A stretch of 64,000 bases of DNA. Source: an uncultured Desulfobacter sp. (GTDB lineage Bacteria > Desulfobacterota > Desulfobacteria > Desulfobacterales > Desulfobacteraceae). A program made the position numbers and the translations under genes. Shown one piece after another: positions 30,001 to 45,000 of this stretch. Positions within the stretch are counted from its first letter, which is position 1. Each line of letters starts with the position of its first letter. The DNA lies in the NCBI RefSeq assembly GCF_963664415.1, contig NZ_OY761445.1:1142501-1206500 (forward strand), given 5' to 3'. Under the pieces are notes generated by a model. It made no database searches and was not told where the DNA came from. It worked only from the letters and a program-made list of their open reading frames with translations.

Positions 30001-33000
30001 CCGACCATTGCCGCAGGCGTGGTCTCTGCGTCGGCATCGGTTGCCGGTGGTGTCGTCGGCGTCGGCGTTTCCATTGGTTTGTCCTTTGCCCGAAACCTCG
30101 TCGGCTGGGATCTTGCCTTTGATACGTCATATGACTATACAACATCGGCATCACGCACGCAGATCGCGGACGGAGACCGGGTGAAGATAGAAAGCGGCGT
30201 CCGGGCGGGAGATGTTTATGAATACATCGGTTCCCAATCCCAGGTACCTGAAGACGGCGAGGGATACGTCAACCTGAAAACCCAGGATTACGGAAATACG
30301 GATTTATGGAAACAGGTCAACCTCATAGAGGCCCCTGCAGAGGCCCAGGCGTATATCCTGGATTCCGTTGTTGACGCGGACGGCACTGTAAGTATTCTAT
30401 CCCATTCCGATCAGTCCATTGATGCGGTTGTTGTATCCGGTTCAGCGGCAGTGTCCGGCGGGGGTATCGGCGTGAGTGTCAGCGGTGCCGGATCTGTGGC
30501 CGTAAACACTATTACAACAGATGTTAAATCATTTATTGATGACGACGACGGTGTGACGGACATTGAGGCAGGCAGTGTAACACTGGTCGCCGAGGACACT
30601 TCGAAAATTTGCGCCCTTACCGGAACAGGAAGTCTTGCCGCCGCATTCGGGCAGGTCGGGGTTTCCATATCAATCGGCGTTTCCGTTGCACATAATGAAA
30701 TCGGCAATGAAGTTTGTGCCTTTATCAATAACGCGGATGTAACAACCACGGATTCATCAGGTTCGGTGACCCTGAGGGCAACCGAAGCCTCTACCATAAA
30801 CGCCGTTACCTCGGCTGCGTCACTGGCTGCGGCGTTGGGCGGCATGGCCGCCGTTTCGGTCAGCGGTGCCGGTGCCGGTGCCACCAATATCATCCTCAAT
30901 GAAACAACCGCCTATATCACCAACAGCACCATCGACAGTGCCGGTGATATTATTTTGGAAGCCTCGGATACGGCTGAAATCAATGCGGTTGTCGCATCCG
31001 CAAGTGCCGCCTTTACCGACGGCTTAGTCGGTATCGGGGTTTCCATAGGGGCATCCCTGGCCCGCAATCTCATCGGTTATGATCTTTTTAACAACAACAA
31101 GCCCGCCCAAGTCAGGGCTTATATCGAAGATTCGATTATAGACGCTTCCGGCGATTTGACCCAGCATGCCACGGCCGAGGAGAACATCAATGCATTGGTA
31201 AAGGCTGCATCATCGGCCGTTTCAATCGCCATCGGTGCCGGAACACTCAGCGGGTCGGGCGTGCTCACATCAAATTTGATCAGCACTGACGTTGAAGCAG
31301 CCATTCAAGATTCCGATGTTGATGTCAACAGCCTCGCCCTTCTGGCGGATGATGATTCAACCATCACATCAGACGCGGGTGCCGCATCACTTGCCGCATC
31401 ATACGGCGGAGTGGGCGCAGCCATATCCATGGGACTGGTCGTTGCCGACAGCCGCATATTTAATAAGGTCAAGGCCTATGTGATCGGTTCCAAAATTAAT
31501 ACTAAAAACGGTGATATGAATGTAGAAGCCAATGAAAATGCCGAGATCACAGCCACCGCCACCGCTGCATCAGCCGCCGTAAGCGCAACAATTTTCGGTT
31601 ACGCCGTCAGCGGAGGCGGGGCGACCGCCACAAATATAATAGATACACAAACCATGGCATTTGTGGATAAAGGCGATCTGCCTATTGATGAAAACGATCT
31701 GCTTATTAACGGTGACCTTAACATCACGGCAACGGATGTTTCCACTGCCGTTGTTCAGACCGGCTCATCTTCGGTGGCCGGAGGAATTATTTCCGTTGCA
31801 GAGGGCGGATCATCAGCTACAGGCAAAATCACATCAACCACCGAGGCATATGTTAAAAATTACGATATTAAGGCACAAAATATTACGATTAATGCATCCA
31901 CCCAGTCCCAAGCCGATGTGAACGTATATGGCGTGAATGCCGGCATGCGGTCTGTGGGATCTTCAACAGCAGAGATCACGGTTTCACCGACAGTTAAGGC
32001 ATATATCGGGCTGGGAAGCGGAGATCAAACCATTAACGCGGAAAGCCTGACCATAACGGCGGAACAGATTATTCCATCAAGCAGCTACACTGCGGATGTG
32101 TTTACCGGCGGATCTTCGGGCGGACTCATCGGTGTTGTGGGAACTAAGAGTAAAATAGTTAACAGCAGTGAAACCTTTGCATACATAGGAGAAGAACCGA
32201 ATAGCACTTCCGATTCCGGAAGCATCACCTTTAATATCGCCGGCGATGTAAAGGTAAATGCAGACCAGACAACCAAACAGAGAGCAAAAGCCGCAGGCTC
32301 ATCGGCAGGACTTATAGCCGCGGGCTTCAACCAGGCAATAGTTACGTCTGATACGGTTACACAGGCTTATATAGGAGATAATATAACGATCAACGGCGCA
32401 AGCCTGGAGATCAGTGCACAGGGGTCGGATAATAATGATGCACAGGTTGTTTCAGGCAGCGGCGGCGTGGTTGCAGGAGCCGCATCCTCAGCGACAACAG
32501 AAAACAATAGTACGACACGGGTGGATATCGGCACAAACACCGGAACCGTTATAGATGTTGACGGTGATTTTACCGCCCTGGCAAAACATACGACTCTATT
32601 CAGGGCAAATTCCGACAGTACGACCGCAGCCCTTGTCGGTGCAAGCGGATCACAAATAACCAACTACGTCGATTCCGGTGTTGATGTCAATTTCGGTTCA
32701 GGCGTCAAGGTAAATGCAACAGATATAGATGTTGATGCAGATAATTCAATTACTAAAAATTCTTCGGGATATGATGTCACAGCCGGGGCCGGCGGCCTGG
32801 CGGGGGGCCCTGCGGCTTCCAGTATAACGAAAATAGATAATGCCACGGCAATAACAATTGCGGACGGTGCCGCCATCGAAGTGGACGGCGACAGGCTGAA
32901 CCCGGGAAACATGACCTTTAACAGTAGTAACCAGGTGAATGCCGCCGACAAGGTCAAACTGAGTTCCGCCGGAGCAATCGCATGGGCCAAGGCAAAATCA

Positions 33001-36000
33001 GTCATACTGAATAAAAACAATACAAACGAAATCAGAATAGGTGACGCAGATATCACAAGCGTCGGGGACATCCTCTTTTCCGTCGGCTCCAAAGCAACTG
33101 TCGCTGCCCAGGCAAGCGCCAAGACATCGGGTATGGCAGGCGCCGCCGAGGGTGAATCCCTTGCTGTGGTGCATGCGGATACAAGCCTTACGGTGGGCGA
33201 AAATGCAACAATTGACGCACGCGGCAATGTAACCCTTGAAGCGGGCGTGAATAATAACTTCAATGTAACGGCCAATACGGATTTATGGAATAAAACGGCA
33301 TTGCCCATTGAAACGGATCCCCAGGCCCACGGTGAAATCGTCCAGACAAACAATATCAGCATAGAACAAGGGGCCTATGTCGGAGCCAACGCGGATGTCA
33401 CAATTTCCGCTGAACACGGAAGATATTATGCCAACGGATCGGGTGAAGGTACCGATCTTTACCGAGAGGTCCTGGCAGCCATTGCCAACTTTTTCGGGTC
33501 GATTTTCGGGGCTGATCCGGTCACCCTTAAAATAGAAAAGGATTCATATAAGGAATCAGCCTCTGCAGATGTTGTGATTGACGGCAGCGTTAGATCCGGT
33601 CAGAACAATATACAAGAGCTTATTATAAGCGACACGGACGAGCAGTATGTGCCTGTCATGCTTACCGGAACAGCGACCCTGAATTTTGCAACAAACGGGG
33701 CTGCTGACGATACAATTACCCGAAGCAGCGGAAGCTGGGAGGATGACGGGTTTAAAGCGGATCAGTACATATCCGTTTATGGTTCAAACGAGAATGCCAA
33801 CGACGGTGTGTACCGGATCAAATCTGTTACGGATACGGTGATTACCCTGGTGGAGACGCTGTCTGCCGACCGGATCGCTGATACGGCAGATGTTTTTGCA
33901 GTGGTCAGCTTTATAGGCAATAATCCCATACAGCTTAGCGGCACACCGGAACTGACCTTCAGCAAGGCGGATTCAACCATTGCCCTTAACGATGGAAACT
34001 GGGAAGATGACGGGTTTCAGGTCGGTCAGTATCTCAATATCACCGGAACATCATCAAATGACGGGACATTCAGAATTCTATCCATGGACGGAAGCCACAT
34101 AACCGTAACAGGCCCCAGGATTAAGAATGAGTCCGGTGTTCAGGCGAACGTCTTTGCCCAAGCTCTTATGGCCAATGATGATCCTAATGATGCTCCTGCC
34201 GAAATGACGCTTAATCCTGAACTTGATTATACCTCAAAACATGCGGTTATCACCCGCAGTGCAGGAAGCTGGATTGATGACGGATTCCTTGCCGATAAAA
34301 CCATTACAATAGACGGAAAAACCTATACGGTTGCCGAAGTGACGGCAACGGAACTGGTTCTGCTTGAAACCTATGATATTACGGCCGGAACGGAAAACAA
34401 TGAAACTGTAACATCCACAATAGGAGAGACAACTGCAGAAATGCAGTTTGTAGCGGAGCAGGACGCTGCGGCTGCCCAGATCTCCTGGACAGGCGGAAAC
34501 TGGTCCGACCAGGGGCTTGAAGTCGACGATGTAATCAAAATTTCCGGTGCGGATGACGCAGATAACAATACCGGTACTGGGTTTACAATTGCTCGGATAG
34601 ACGGGTCGGTCATTGAGCTTTCAACCGGGTCCGGAATCGTTGACGACGGTACAAGCAGCGGTGATATAACAGTTGAAAAAGATGTTGCCATCCAGAGCGG
34701 TGTAACATTGGGATTTACCGCGGAGGTTGAAAGTGGTGGAACGATAACAGCCAATGCATATATCTCCAGAGACAGCGGAAGCTGGATCGCTGACGGATTC
34801 GTAGCGGGTCAGACGATAACCATTAACGGAGCGGGTACAAATGACGACACCTATACAATAAAAAGTGTTGCAGCTGACAACCTTACACTGGCAGATCATT
34901 CAACGCTTTCCAACGGTACTACCGACAATAACGGATCAATCTTTACCATAGGTATTACAATCTCAGACAACGTCGGCTTTACGGCCGAGCGGTTCCATGA
35001 AGATGCAAAAATTATCAATCTGTCCGGCAACTGGTCCTCGGATTATTCGGATGTTCACAGTATCACCATATCCGGGGCTGATGAAAACGCAAATAACGGA
35101 ACATACGATATCCTTTCCGTATCCGGAAACACCATAACCGTTGACGGTCCTCTGGTTACGGACACCACGGATAACGGCGCACAAACCCTGGCGGTGGTAA
35201 GGGCTTCGGCAACTGCCGATATCACATACTCAATAAACAATGCCGAAATTGAGCGCAGCGACGGCAGGTCCTGGAGTGATGACGGATTCAGTGCAGGCCA
35301 AAGTATTGTTGTAAGCGGTTCCGATTCAAATGACGGTGAGTATGTCATTGAGCGTGTCACCGCAACAACCATTGAGCTGCGGGAAGATTATGACCTGACC
35401 TTTGATAAGACCAATACCAATAGAGACACCACCATACAAACTCCGGCAGCCCAGGTTGTAGAGGTTACAATCGGCAAAGAAATATTTTTCGACAAGGATG
35501 ATGACGGCGGGCTGGACAAAATCGAACTGACCGACAATTCCGACTGGTCGGCCATGGGATTTGTATCCGGTCAGTATATACGGATTATTGGATCTTCATC
35601 AGGGAATGACGGCGTTTATAAAATCGAGCTTGCAACCGGAGATACTCTTGTTCTTGCAACCGGATATGACACCTTGACAGCGGATGAAACATTTACGGCA
35701 TCACAGACTCAAAATATTATAAGTCTTGCAACCGAACCGGTTGATCAGATAACAGCGCTTAACCCAGATGTGGAAGTAGGTCTTACGGTTGCCGATAACA
35801 AAATCACTCGTTCAAGCGGAAGCTGGGAAGCTGACGGATTCCAGGCCAATCAGTATATAGTAATCAAAGGAAGTACCGAAGGGAATGACGGGACCTACAG
35901 AATTCTTTCCATAGACGGCATGTCTCTGGCACTGGACGGAGCAGACCGGCTGATTAATAATGAGACAATAACCGGCCTTACAATAAATGCAACACCCATC

Positions 36001-39000
36001 AAGCCGGGAAGCGTTGAGGATCTGATTTATGTAAGTGACGGTGTGGATATGCCTGACACCTATGAAGGCGATATTGCAGAAACAATCAGGCAGGAGATAG
36101 AAAGCCTTGAAAAGGATCTGGCCAATTACGGCGCAGATGAAGGTGCCGCTGCCGTAAGAATTCTGGCGATGATAGATCAATTGAAATACCAGGCTAATGA
36201 GCTGGGGCTCCTTGATGAAAACGGCTCTGTTGTCGGCAACATGTTGGCAACCTATATCGAGGTGCCGTACATAGAGGCTGAAAGCGGCAACATCATCATT
36301 ACAGGTGACAACCTGTCCGGTACGGGAAGCCTGGATGCCCCGGGAGACACCCAAATCACCATTGAGAACCACAGCCCCTATTATCTGATAATAAAAGAGG
36401 GGCTGAATATAATTGCCGACGGCGGTTTCATAACATTTAACGGCGTAAACGTCAGCGATAATTCAGATATTCAGCAGCGGAACAGTTCAGGCCGACTTGC
36501 TCAGTTCAACACCGTCAATACCAACGAAAATACCCCGGATCCGCTTATTGAAATTAAAAGCACATATAATCCGCCCCCAACCGGGATGATTGCAACCGCA
36601 GTCGCCCCCAATATAGAAATTGTAGGTGCAACAATAACCAACACCGAAGGTACCATACGGATATCAAATAAAGAGGGAAGTATCTTTATAAAGGATGATA
36701 CCTCGGGTAGTGAAACAATTAAATCAAGCATACAGGCAAAAACCGTAGAAATATCAGCAGGTAAGGATATTATCATCGCCACTGATACACAGAACGTGGG
36801 CGCTTCTCCGGAAGCCGTATATGAAGACATTGCGAACACGAATGAGGGTACGGACAAATTCAATGATGACGGTACACAGGCTAACGGAGGTGACGACTGG
36901 ACTGCCGGCAGCGAAGACCTTATAGCGCAGGACGGCTCCATCATTGCCGGTAACAATATATTTATCACGGCAAGACTGCTTAATATTAACGGCCCCATTG
37001 TAAGCGGGGATGCGGATCATGAGCTGACAATATCCGACACCTCTACGGCAAAAAATCCCGCCGATGGGGATAATATAGCACTGCAAGACCTGATAGCCGA
37101 CATGCAGGTCGCTCAAGAAAGCGGCTGGATTGAACTGGTGAATTCGGATATCAAGATCTACTATGACTATGATGCGGACCGCCTGATTGTCGATAATGTA
37201 TCCGTTGCCGGTGGTTTGATAAAGATTACCGGCCATATCATGTCTACGGATGATGACGGCGCCCTAACGGTCATGGACGGGTTTGGAAATATAACCATCA
37301 CCAATACAAGCTCCTGGGATATAGATGTTCAGAGCATCAAGACCGGCGAAGACGATGAGCTGATACTTAGCGGAAGTCAGTGGCGGGTTACCGGCACGGA
37401 CATGCTCGCAACAGGTGATGACTGGATTACTTTGGAAAATAACGGAACAGATAAGGACACCATAACAAGGCAGAACGGAAGCTGGATAGAAGACGGTTTT
37501 TATGAAGGGCAGACCATCCTTATTTCCGGTTCCGAAGAGGAAAATGACGGGGAATATACAATTGCGATTGTAGGCGACAAGGTTCTTACGCTTGACAGCA
37601 GCGGCAGCCTCACTACAGAGTTCAGGGATCACAATTCTTTTGAGGTGAGCGGAAGCTGGATAACCATTACCGATACCGGCACCGATGATACGATCTCCAG
37701 AAGCTCGGGAAGCTGGATAGATGACGGCTTCTATGTAGGCCAGACCATTCAGATCCTCAAATCGGCCAATGGCAACGACGGGTTGTATGTCGTAAAGACG
37801 GTCGGCCATCAGGATCTGATTCTGGAGGGCGGCGATCTTTCTGCTGAAACCAGCACCTCATCTTCCCTGGAAATAGCAGGGAATTGGATCACATTCACGG
37901 ACAATGATGATTCCGATACCATCACACGGACCGCCGGAAGCTGGATAACGGAAGGTTTCCGCGACGGCCAGACAATTACCGTATCCAACTCCGGCAGCAA
38001 TGACGGCGAATACACGGTTGTTCATGTTACGGAAAAAACGCTTGAGCTTGCTTCAACAGAAAAACTGACGGATGAAGTCAATACATCCGGAGATATTGAA
38101 ATACACGGCATAGGTAATGGTATCGAAGGCACTGTAATCATAACGGATACCGCCTACGATCTTGATTCAAACGATGATGTATATAAACCGCTTATTACCA
38201 CCTATACAAGAATCGGGGACCAAATACAGGTAACCACCAATGAAGATGATGATGATGACGCCCCGACAGGTGTGACTTCCGTCATCGACCGTGATACGGC
38301 CACATATCAACCGGTTGAGGGCCAGAGATACTACTGGGTAACAGGCTATTCCGAGGCATCCGTCTTAACGGAGCAGTGGACCAGCAGCAGTTTCTGGGGG
38401 ATAACCTATGCAGAGGGTCAATCAAGGACCTACTATAACTATGTTGATCCGACACCTGTAAACATAGAGCCCGAAAGCAATTTTGTGTCTGCCGGATCCG
38501 ATAGTGCGGCAACTGAAGGATATGCTTACGAATTTGTCACCATAGGTGATCCGGTTGTATATACCAGGGACTGGATAACAACGAGCGGGTGGTGGATTTT
38601 CAGTACCAAGACCTACCATCTTGAAAAGATAACAAAGGTAGGACGTATAAATTACAACTATCACAGTGTGAAGGCCGATTATCCTGTTTATATAAATTTC
38701 ATTGGATATGATACCGGAACCGTTAATATCACATCCGGTACCGACATCAACCTGACGGGTTTTATAAGCAATGTATCCGGTTCAACCAAAATTGAATCAA
38801 CGGCCGGCGCCATCAATCAGGGGGAAGATCTTGCGCTTATAAGAAGCGACGATATCACTCTGAAAGCGGATAACGGAACAATAGGATATACCTACGGCAC
38901 GATTGAAAGAAGTTCCGGAAGCTGGCTTGACGAAGGATACAGTGCGGGAGATGTTATAAGGTTCACGGAAGGCTTTGGTGACAACAACAACGTTGATTTT

Positions 39001-42000
39001 ACGATAGACGCGCTCTCTTCAGGAACGATTACACTTTCAACCGGATCTGGACTTGTGGAAATGCAAGACGGTGACGGGTTCACCATATATAATGTTACTG
39101 ATGACTCCACGATTGAATACACTGCTGATCCGCCAACACTCACGGCGACAGAAAATGTCAAAGCCGTGCGTACGGATCTTACAGGCGGCACACTGACTGC
39201 CACGGCAAAAGGCCTTGTGGCGGTAAATGAAACAGAGAGCAGGCTTACCATAGATCATGTCACGTCCACCACCGGCGATGTAGTCATAACCTCCGAAGGC
39301 GGAATTTACGCCGTTGATGCGGATACGCTTATTGCGGGCGATAATATTTCACTTATCTCGACTACGGGGGCAATCGGCACATCATCGCTCAATATCAGAA
39401 TAGATACCAACCACAACAATGATTCCGAATATAATGCCGTGACAGCCCAAGCATTAGATGATATCTACCTGACCGAAATCTCAGGAGATCTCAGGGTTGT
39501 ATCCATCGAATCACTGGACGGAGATGTTAATATCACGGTTGGAAGCGGTGACCTGACAGATGGCAATACAATCCAAAGACGAGATGTCCGAACGACATCA
39601 GAGCTTGTTGACCTGTGGGATGATATGAACCTGCTTACGGATGACGGCAGTGAAACACAAGATGCATACAGGACATTAAAGACCAATGAATACCAAACAT
39701 ACTGGCGTTACCGCACAGGAAGTTCACAGTACTTTGAGACGAACGACCAGGTGGACGATGGCGGCAATGTCATCACCTTTAATTTTGCCCATGATTTTAC
39801 CACCGGTGATGCCCTGCTTTACCAGAAACTGGACGGCGCAGGCGTCAGCGGTCTGACTGACAACCAGACCTATTATGCAATAGTGGTGGACGACACCGGC
39901 ATAATGCTTGCCGATTCTGCCGAAAATGCCGCTGCCGGACAGGCGCTGGATTTTAGCGCAGCCTCGGCCGCAGGTAAAGCGAGCATGACACACATGCTTG
40001 CCTATGATCCAAATTTCAAAGTGACGATCTCGGACGATGAAAGAGAAACCTATAAGACCCAGCTTGGCTGGGATGATGACAGAATCGACCTTGAAGAAGA
40101 CAAACGTACCGAGGAATTTCATGAACTGCACGACAGGTACAGCGTCCTTGGGGAGACCTATAATCCAGACTGGGCGTATGACACCGGCAACCTCGGCTAT
40201 GATCCGACGTTTGATTCTGCAAACGATGTGGACAATGAGAACGATACAATCAATATCGGCACCAACCTGTACACCACAGGAACAGGTGTGGTCTACAGCG
40301 CCAACGGCGGTAATGCAATAGGTTACCGGGTTGATGGCGAACTTATCAATCTTGAAGAAGGCACGATCTACTACATCATTAAATCGGATGCCGATCCTTC
40401 CATCGTACAGCTTGCAGAAACCCTGGAAGATGCGGCTGACGGAATCTACCTGGATCTGGATGCGGGAAGCGCCACAGGAACGGGGCACAGCCTTTCGGAT
40501 GTAGACGCCCTATCCGTAGGATCAAGCTGGACCGAAGAACAGCTCAAATATTCGGTCGGCATTGGGTGGCTAAAGGAAATTTCGGACACTGAAACGACCA
40601 TAGAAGACCCAAACATTGTGGGCAACAACATCATCTTGAATATTTCCGGAAGCATAGGTAATTATATTGCCGAAGAAACCATAATCATTTCCAGCGGGGA
40701 CATGAGTGACGGCGGGACTCTTGTTGATCTGTCCGATGAAGATAAAGCCACACTGGCAGCAGCGGAAAAAGAAGATCTCATTACAATCAAGTCCGACACC
40801 GAAACAATCAGTTTCGGAACACTGCATAACCTGGAGTCCGGTGAGGCGGTTGTATTCGGCGCCGGCGGGAATATGAATGTAAGCGCAATTTCGGGTATAA
40901 CGGACGGGGATACCTATTACGCCCGGGTTGTGGATGAATTTGCAATACAGCTCTTTGACACGGCTGAGCATGCAGCAGGAGAGGATGATACGGGCCTTGT
41001 AAACATCACAAGAAGTGAAGCCCGAATTACTCACCGGGAAGATATAGACATTCAAGCCGGCGGTCAAATTTCACAAATTACAATCTATACTTCTGATGGA
41101 GATATGGAGACGGACGGAACGGCTGTTGAGCTGTCGGATGAAGAGAACAGCGTCATAAATTCTGCCGATCCGGAAGATATTATCGTTATAGACTCTGCAG
41201 CAAATACGATCCAGTTTGGTACGGCACATGATCTTACGACGGGGACATCCGTCAATTTTGGAGACTACGGCACATTTACCATCAGTGATATTCAAGGCCT
41301 GACCGACGGCGAGATCTATTATGCCAGGGTTGTCGACGCATATACGATCCAGCTTTTTGACACGGAAGACAACGCCAACGGAGGTGATGACACAGGCCTG
41401 ATGAACATCACCAGAAGTGAGGTCAAGATTTTTCAGTATGATGATGTCGGCGCAGGCATTGATATCACAGGCGGATCGGATATATTCCTCGGCTCTGAAA
41501 ACGATATCAATATCATATCCGTCCAGGCAGGACCGAATGGAAATGCCGACAGTGAAATACGTTTAAAATCCAAAGGTGGAATTTACGACTCACCCCTTTC
41601 GGACGATACCGATTTTATCGGCGGCAACATCATACTTGAGTCAGGGCGCAAGGGTATCGGAACGGAAGATAACCCCATCACCATGGATCTTTCATCGGGT
41701 TACAAGCTGACAGCCAGGGCAAATCTTGAGATTTACCTATACGAGGTCAACGGTGATATGAACCTTGATACGGTCTATTCTCCGGAACTGGTTTACCTGA
41801 AGGCGGATGATTCGATACTGGATGCCTTTGACGGGGATTACCTTAATATCAGAACGGATGTCCTTATACTGAATGCCGGAGCCGACATTGGAAGCAAGAC
41901 CGGTGACATCGTCAACGCCATTGATATCAACCTTTACCAGGACGGCCTTTTAAATGCATATGCCGGCGGGAGCATTTACCTTTATGAGACGGATGGAGAT

Positions 42001-45000
42001 ATGTCCGTAGGCGAGATCATTGCGTCAACAGGCGATGTTGATTTAACTGCCATGGCATCCATCATTGACAGGGAAGACGACGTCACTGCAGATATAACAG
42101 GTAATGATATTACACTTGCAGCCGTATACGGGGCCATCGGTTTTTCCGGAAACGACCTGGATATAAACAGCGCCTATTCCGGCGACGGTGGTCTGACGTC
42201 ATCCAGCGCGCTTAATACCTACATAACCGAAACCGACGAAGACCTGGGCATAAACCAGATATCCACGGGTCTTGGGTATACGGCATTTATAGGAAGCGGG
42301 GCGTCCATCCTGAACGTCCGTCTTGATGATGAGGACAATATTATTTCAGGATCTGCATGGCTCTTTGCAGATCAAAATATCGGTGCAAACGGAAAATTAA
42401 TCCGCACAACCATCGGAAATCTGGAAGGCAAGTCCGTACACGGCAGCATCTGGCTCATTAACCAGGGTCATCTGATTGTCGGCGGTGTAACCGAAGCAGA
42501 AGGATTGCAAGTTGCAGGTGAACTTCAGCTAACCAGCAACAGCCCCATGACCATAGAAGAAAATGTTGAAGCCGTCAGTGATATTCTTCTTACAAGCGCA
42601 GATAATTCAGATAATGACAATATGGTTGTAGAAGCCGGTATAAGCGTCGTCTCTACAGGCGGGACGGTTACAATGCAGTCGGGAGACGACCTGATTATTA
42701 ATGCAGATGCAGTTGTACAGGCTGCAGGAACGGTTGCGTTATCTGTAGACTACGGGAATAATGATGTCGGCACCGGCGGCATACTTGAGGTTATGGGGCT
42801 TGTGACGGGAACGTCGATCCAGATATCCGGCAACAGCGATGATGATATCATACCGCTGACATACGTCTTTTCTCCGACCCGTATTGATGCCGGGGCCGGT
42901 GACGATATCATTTACCTTGGCAGCAATGCCGCGCCGGACGGAAATATCAACGGAAACGTTCAAAATATCCTGGCACTTATCGAAATAGAAGGCGGAAGCG
43001 GAAACGACGCCTTGTATCTGGATATGACAGGGGATGTTGACGGCGTTACAGGTACGGTGACGGATAACAATATCACCGGATTCAATATGGGAGCCGGCGG
43101 TGAAGTTCAGTATGCCGGAATAGAAAACCTGAACCTGGGGCTTGGAAGCGGTGATGATATCCTTAATATTCAGGGGACTTCCGTTATAACCGGCACAACC
43201 CTGAATACGGGAGCAGGCGATGATGTCATAAACATCTCATCAGATTCTCCCACTAACACGGGAGATCTTGATGATATTAACGGAACCATCAATCTTGATG
43301 CAGGTTCCGGGAGCAATACCCTTAACATCAGCGATGCAGGTTCAAATTCGGCCGATACAAATGTAACAATAACTGCCGACAGTATCTCAGGCCTTGCCCC
43401 GGCCGATATTAATTATACTGCCGCTTCAGGCAGTTTCGGCGGCGGTATCAATATCTCATTTGGGTCGGGCAGTGACCTGATCACCGTGGAAAGTGTAAGA
43501 AACGAAACCCTTACCACATTAAACGGTAATGACGGAGATGATACCATAACCGTTTCGGCAAGCGTTACTGGCGGCAAGTTGGAAATACATGGGGATCAAG
43601 GTAATGACGAGATAAATGCATCAGCCGTCTCTGCAGGAGCCGAGCTTTTATTTATCGGCGGTACCGGCGCGGATACATTAACCGGTGGGCAGGGAGATGA
43701 CATCATCCTTGGTGATGAAGCGATAATCACTCGGAGAGCTGATCACGGCATTATTCAAATAGAGACATCTCAACCGGCTATCGGCGGTGATGATGTTATC
43801 AGAGGCAATGAAGGAGATGATATCCTCATCGGCGGTTTTGGTAATGACACGGTCACGGCAGGCACCGGCAACGACACCGTCGTCGGAGATAACGGAAGCA
43901 TCGTACTGACCGGCGGCATCATCACCTTGGTTGAGAGCACTGATCTTGATGATACCACCACGGGTGATGATGTCATCAACGTGGATACAGGCAACAACTA
44001 TGTAATAGGCGGCGGCGGAAGCGATACCATCACCAGTGCAGGCGGCTCAAATTATGTTCTCGGCGACCACGGAGTCATGACTTTCTCCACGGCCGGAGTT
44101 ATGACCCGGATGGCTTCCAAGTTAGAAAGCCTCGGTGCGGCCGATTCTCTGAATCTTGGAGATGGAGACAATATTGCCATAGGCGGCCAGGGGGCGGATA
44201 CCATAATCGTCACGGCTGGCAATGATGTTGTTATAGGTGATTCCGGGGTAGTCAACCGTGATGACACCGGCATCCTAACGAATCTTAGCAGCAGCAGTAT
44301 AGACCAGGGCGGCAATGACGACATCACAGCCGGTGAAGGTGACAATCTTATTATAGCCGGTTTTGGTAATGACACGGTCACTGCAGGCACCGGTAATGAC
44401 ACAGTCATCGGGGATAACGGAAGCATCGAACTGACCGGCGGCATCATCACCTTGGTTGAAAGCACGGATCTTGATGATACCACTACGGGCGATGATGTCA
44501 TCAATGTGAATGCAGGCAACAACTATGTCATCGCCGGGGGAGGCAATGACAACGTAACGTCTACGGATGGAAATGACTATATCACCGGCGACCACGGTAT
44601 CATGACCATCTCCACTGACGGCGGCCTGACCCGCACAGCCACAAAGCTTGATGATTTCGGTGGGAATGACACCCTTTCCGCCGGAAACGGTAACAATACG
44701 GTATTTGGGGGTCGGGGGGATGATACCATAACCACGGGGAACGGCGAAGACACGATCCTTGGAGATTCTGGGGAGAGCCGATTCAATACGGACGGTGTAT
44801 TAACCTTTGTAAAAACCACCTGCCCTTCAAACGGTGGGGACGACACCATCGTTTCCGGTTCCGGCAATGATACGATCATTGCCGGAACCGGGTCTGATAC
44901 GGTTGAAGCCGGAACCGGCGATGATATAGTCCTTGGGGATTCCGGCCAAATCACAATGAATGAAAAAGGCTCCGGCGAAATTATCAGCATCCCGACATCA

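Noticed and set aside
32664..33362. Long antisense open frames inside the giant gene (also 16995-17675, 39724-40488, 18000-18626 and many shorter ones)
   Set aside because: They mirror the biased codon use of the repetitive sense frame, have no ribosome binding sites or recognisable domains, and lie wholly opposite a clearly coding frame.
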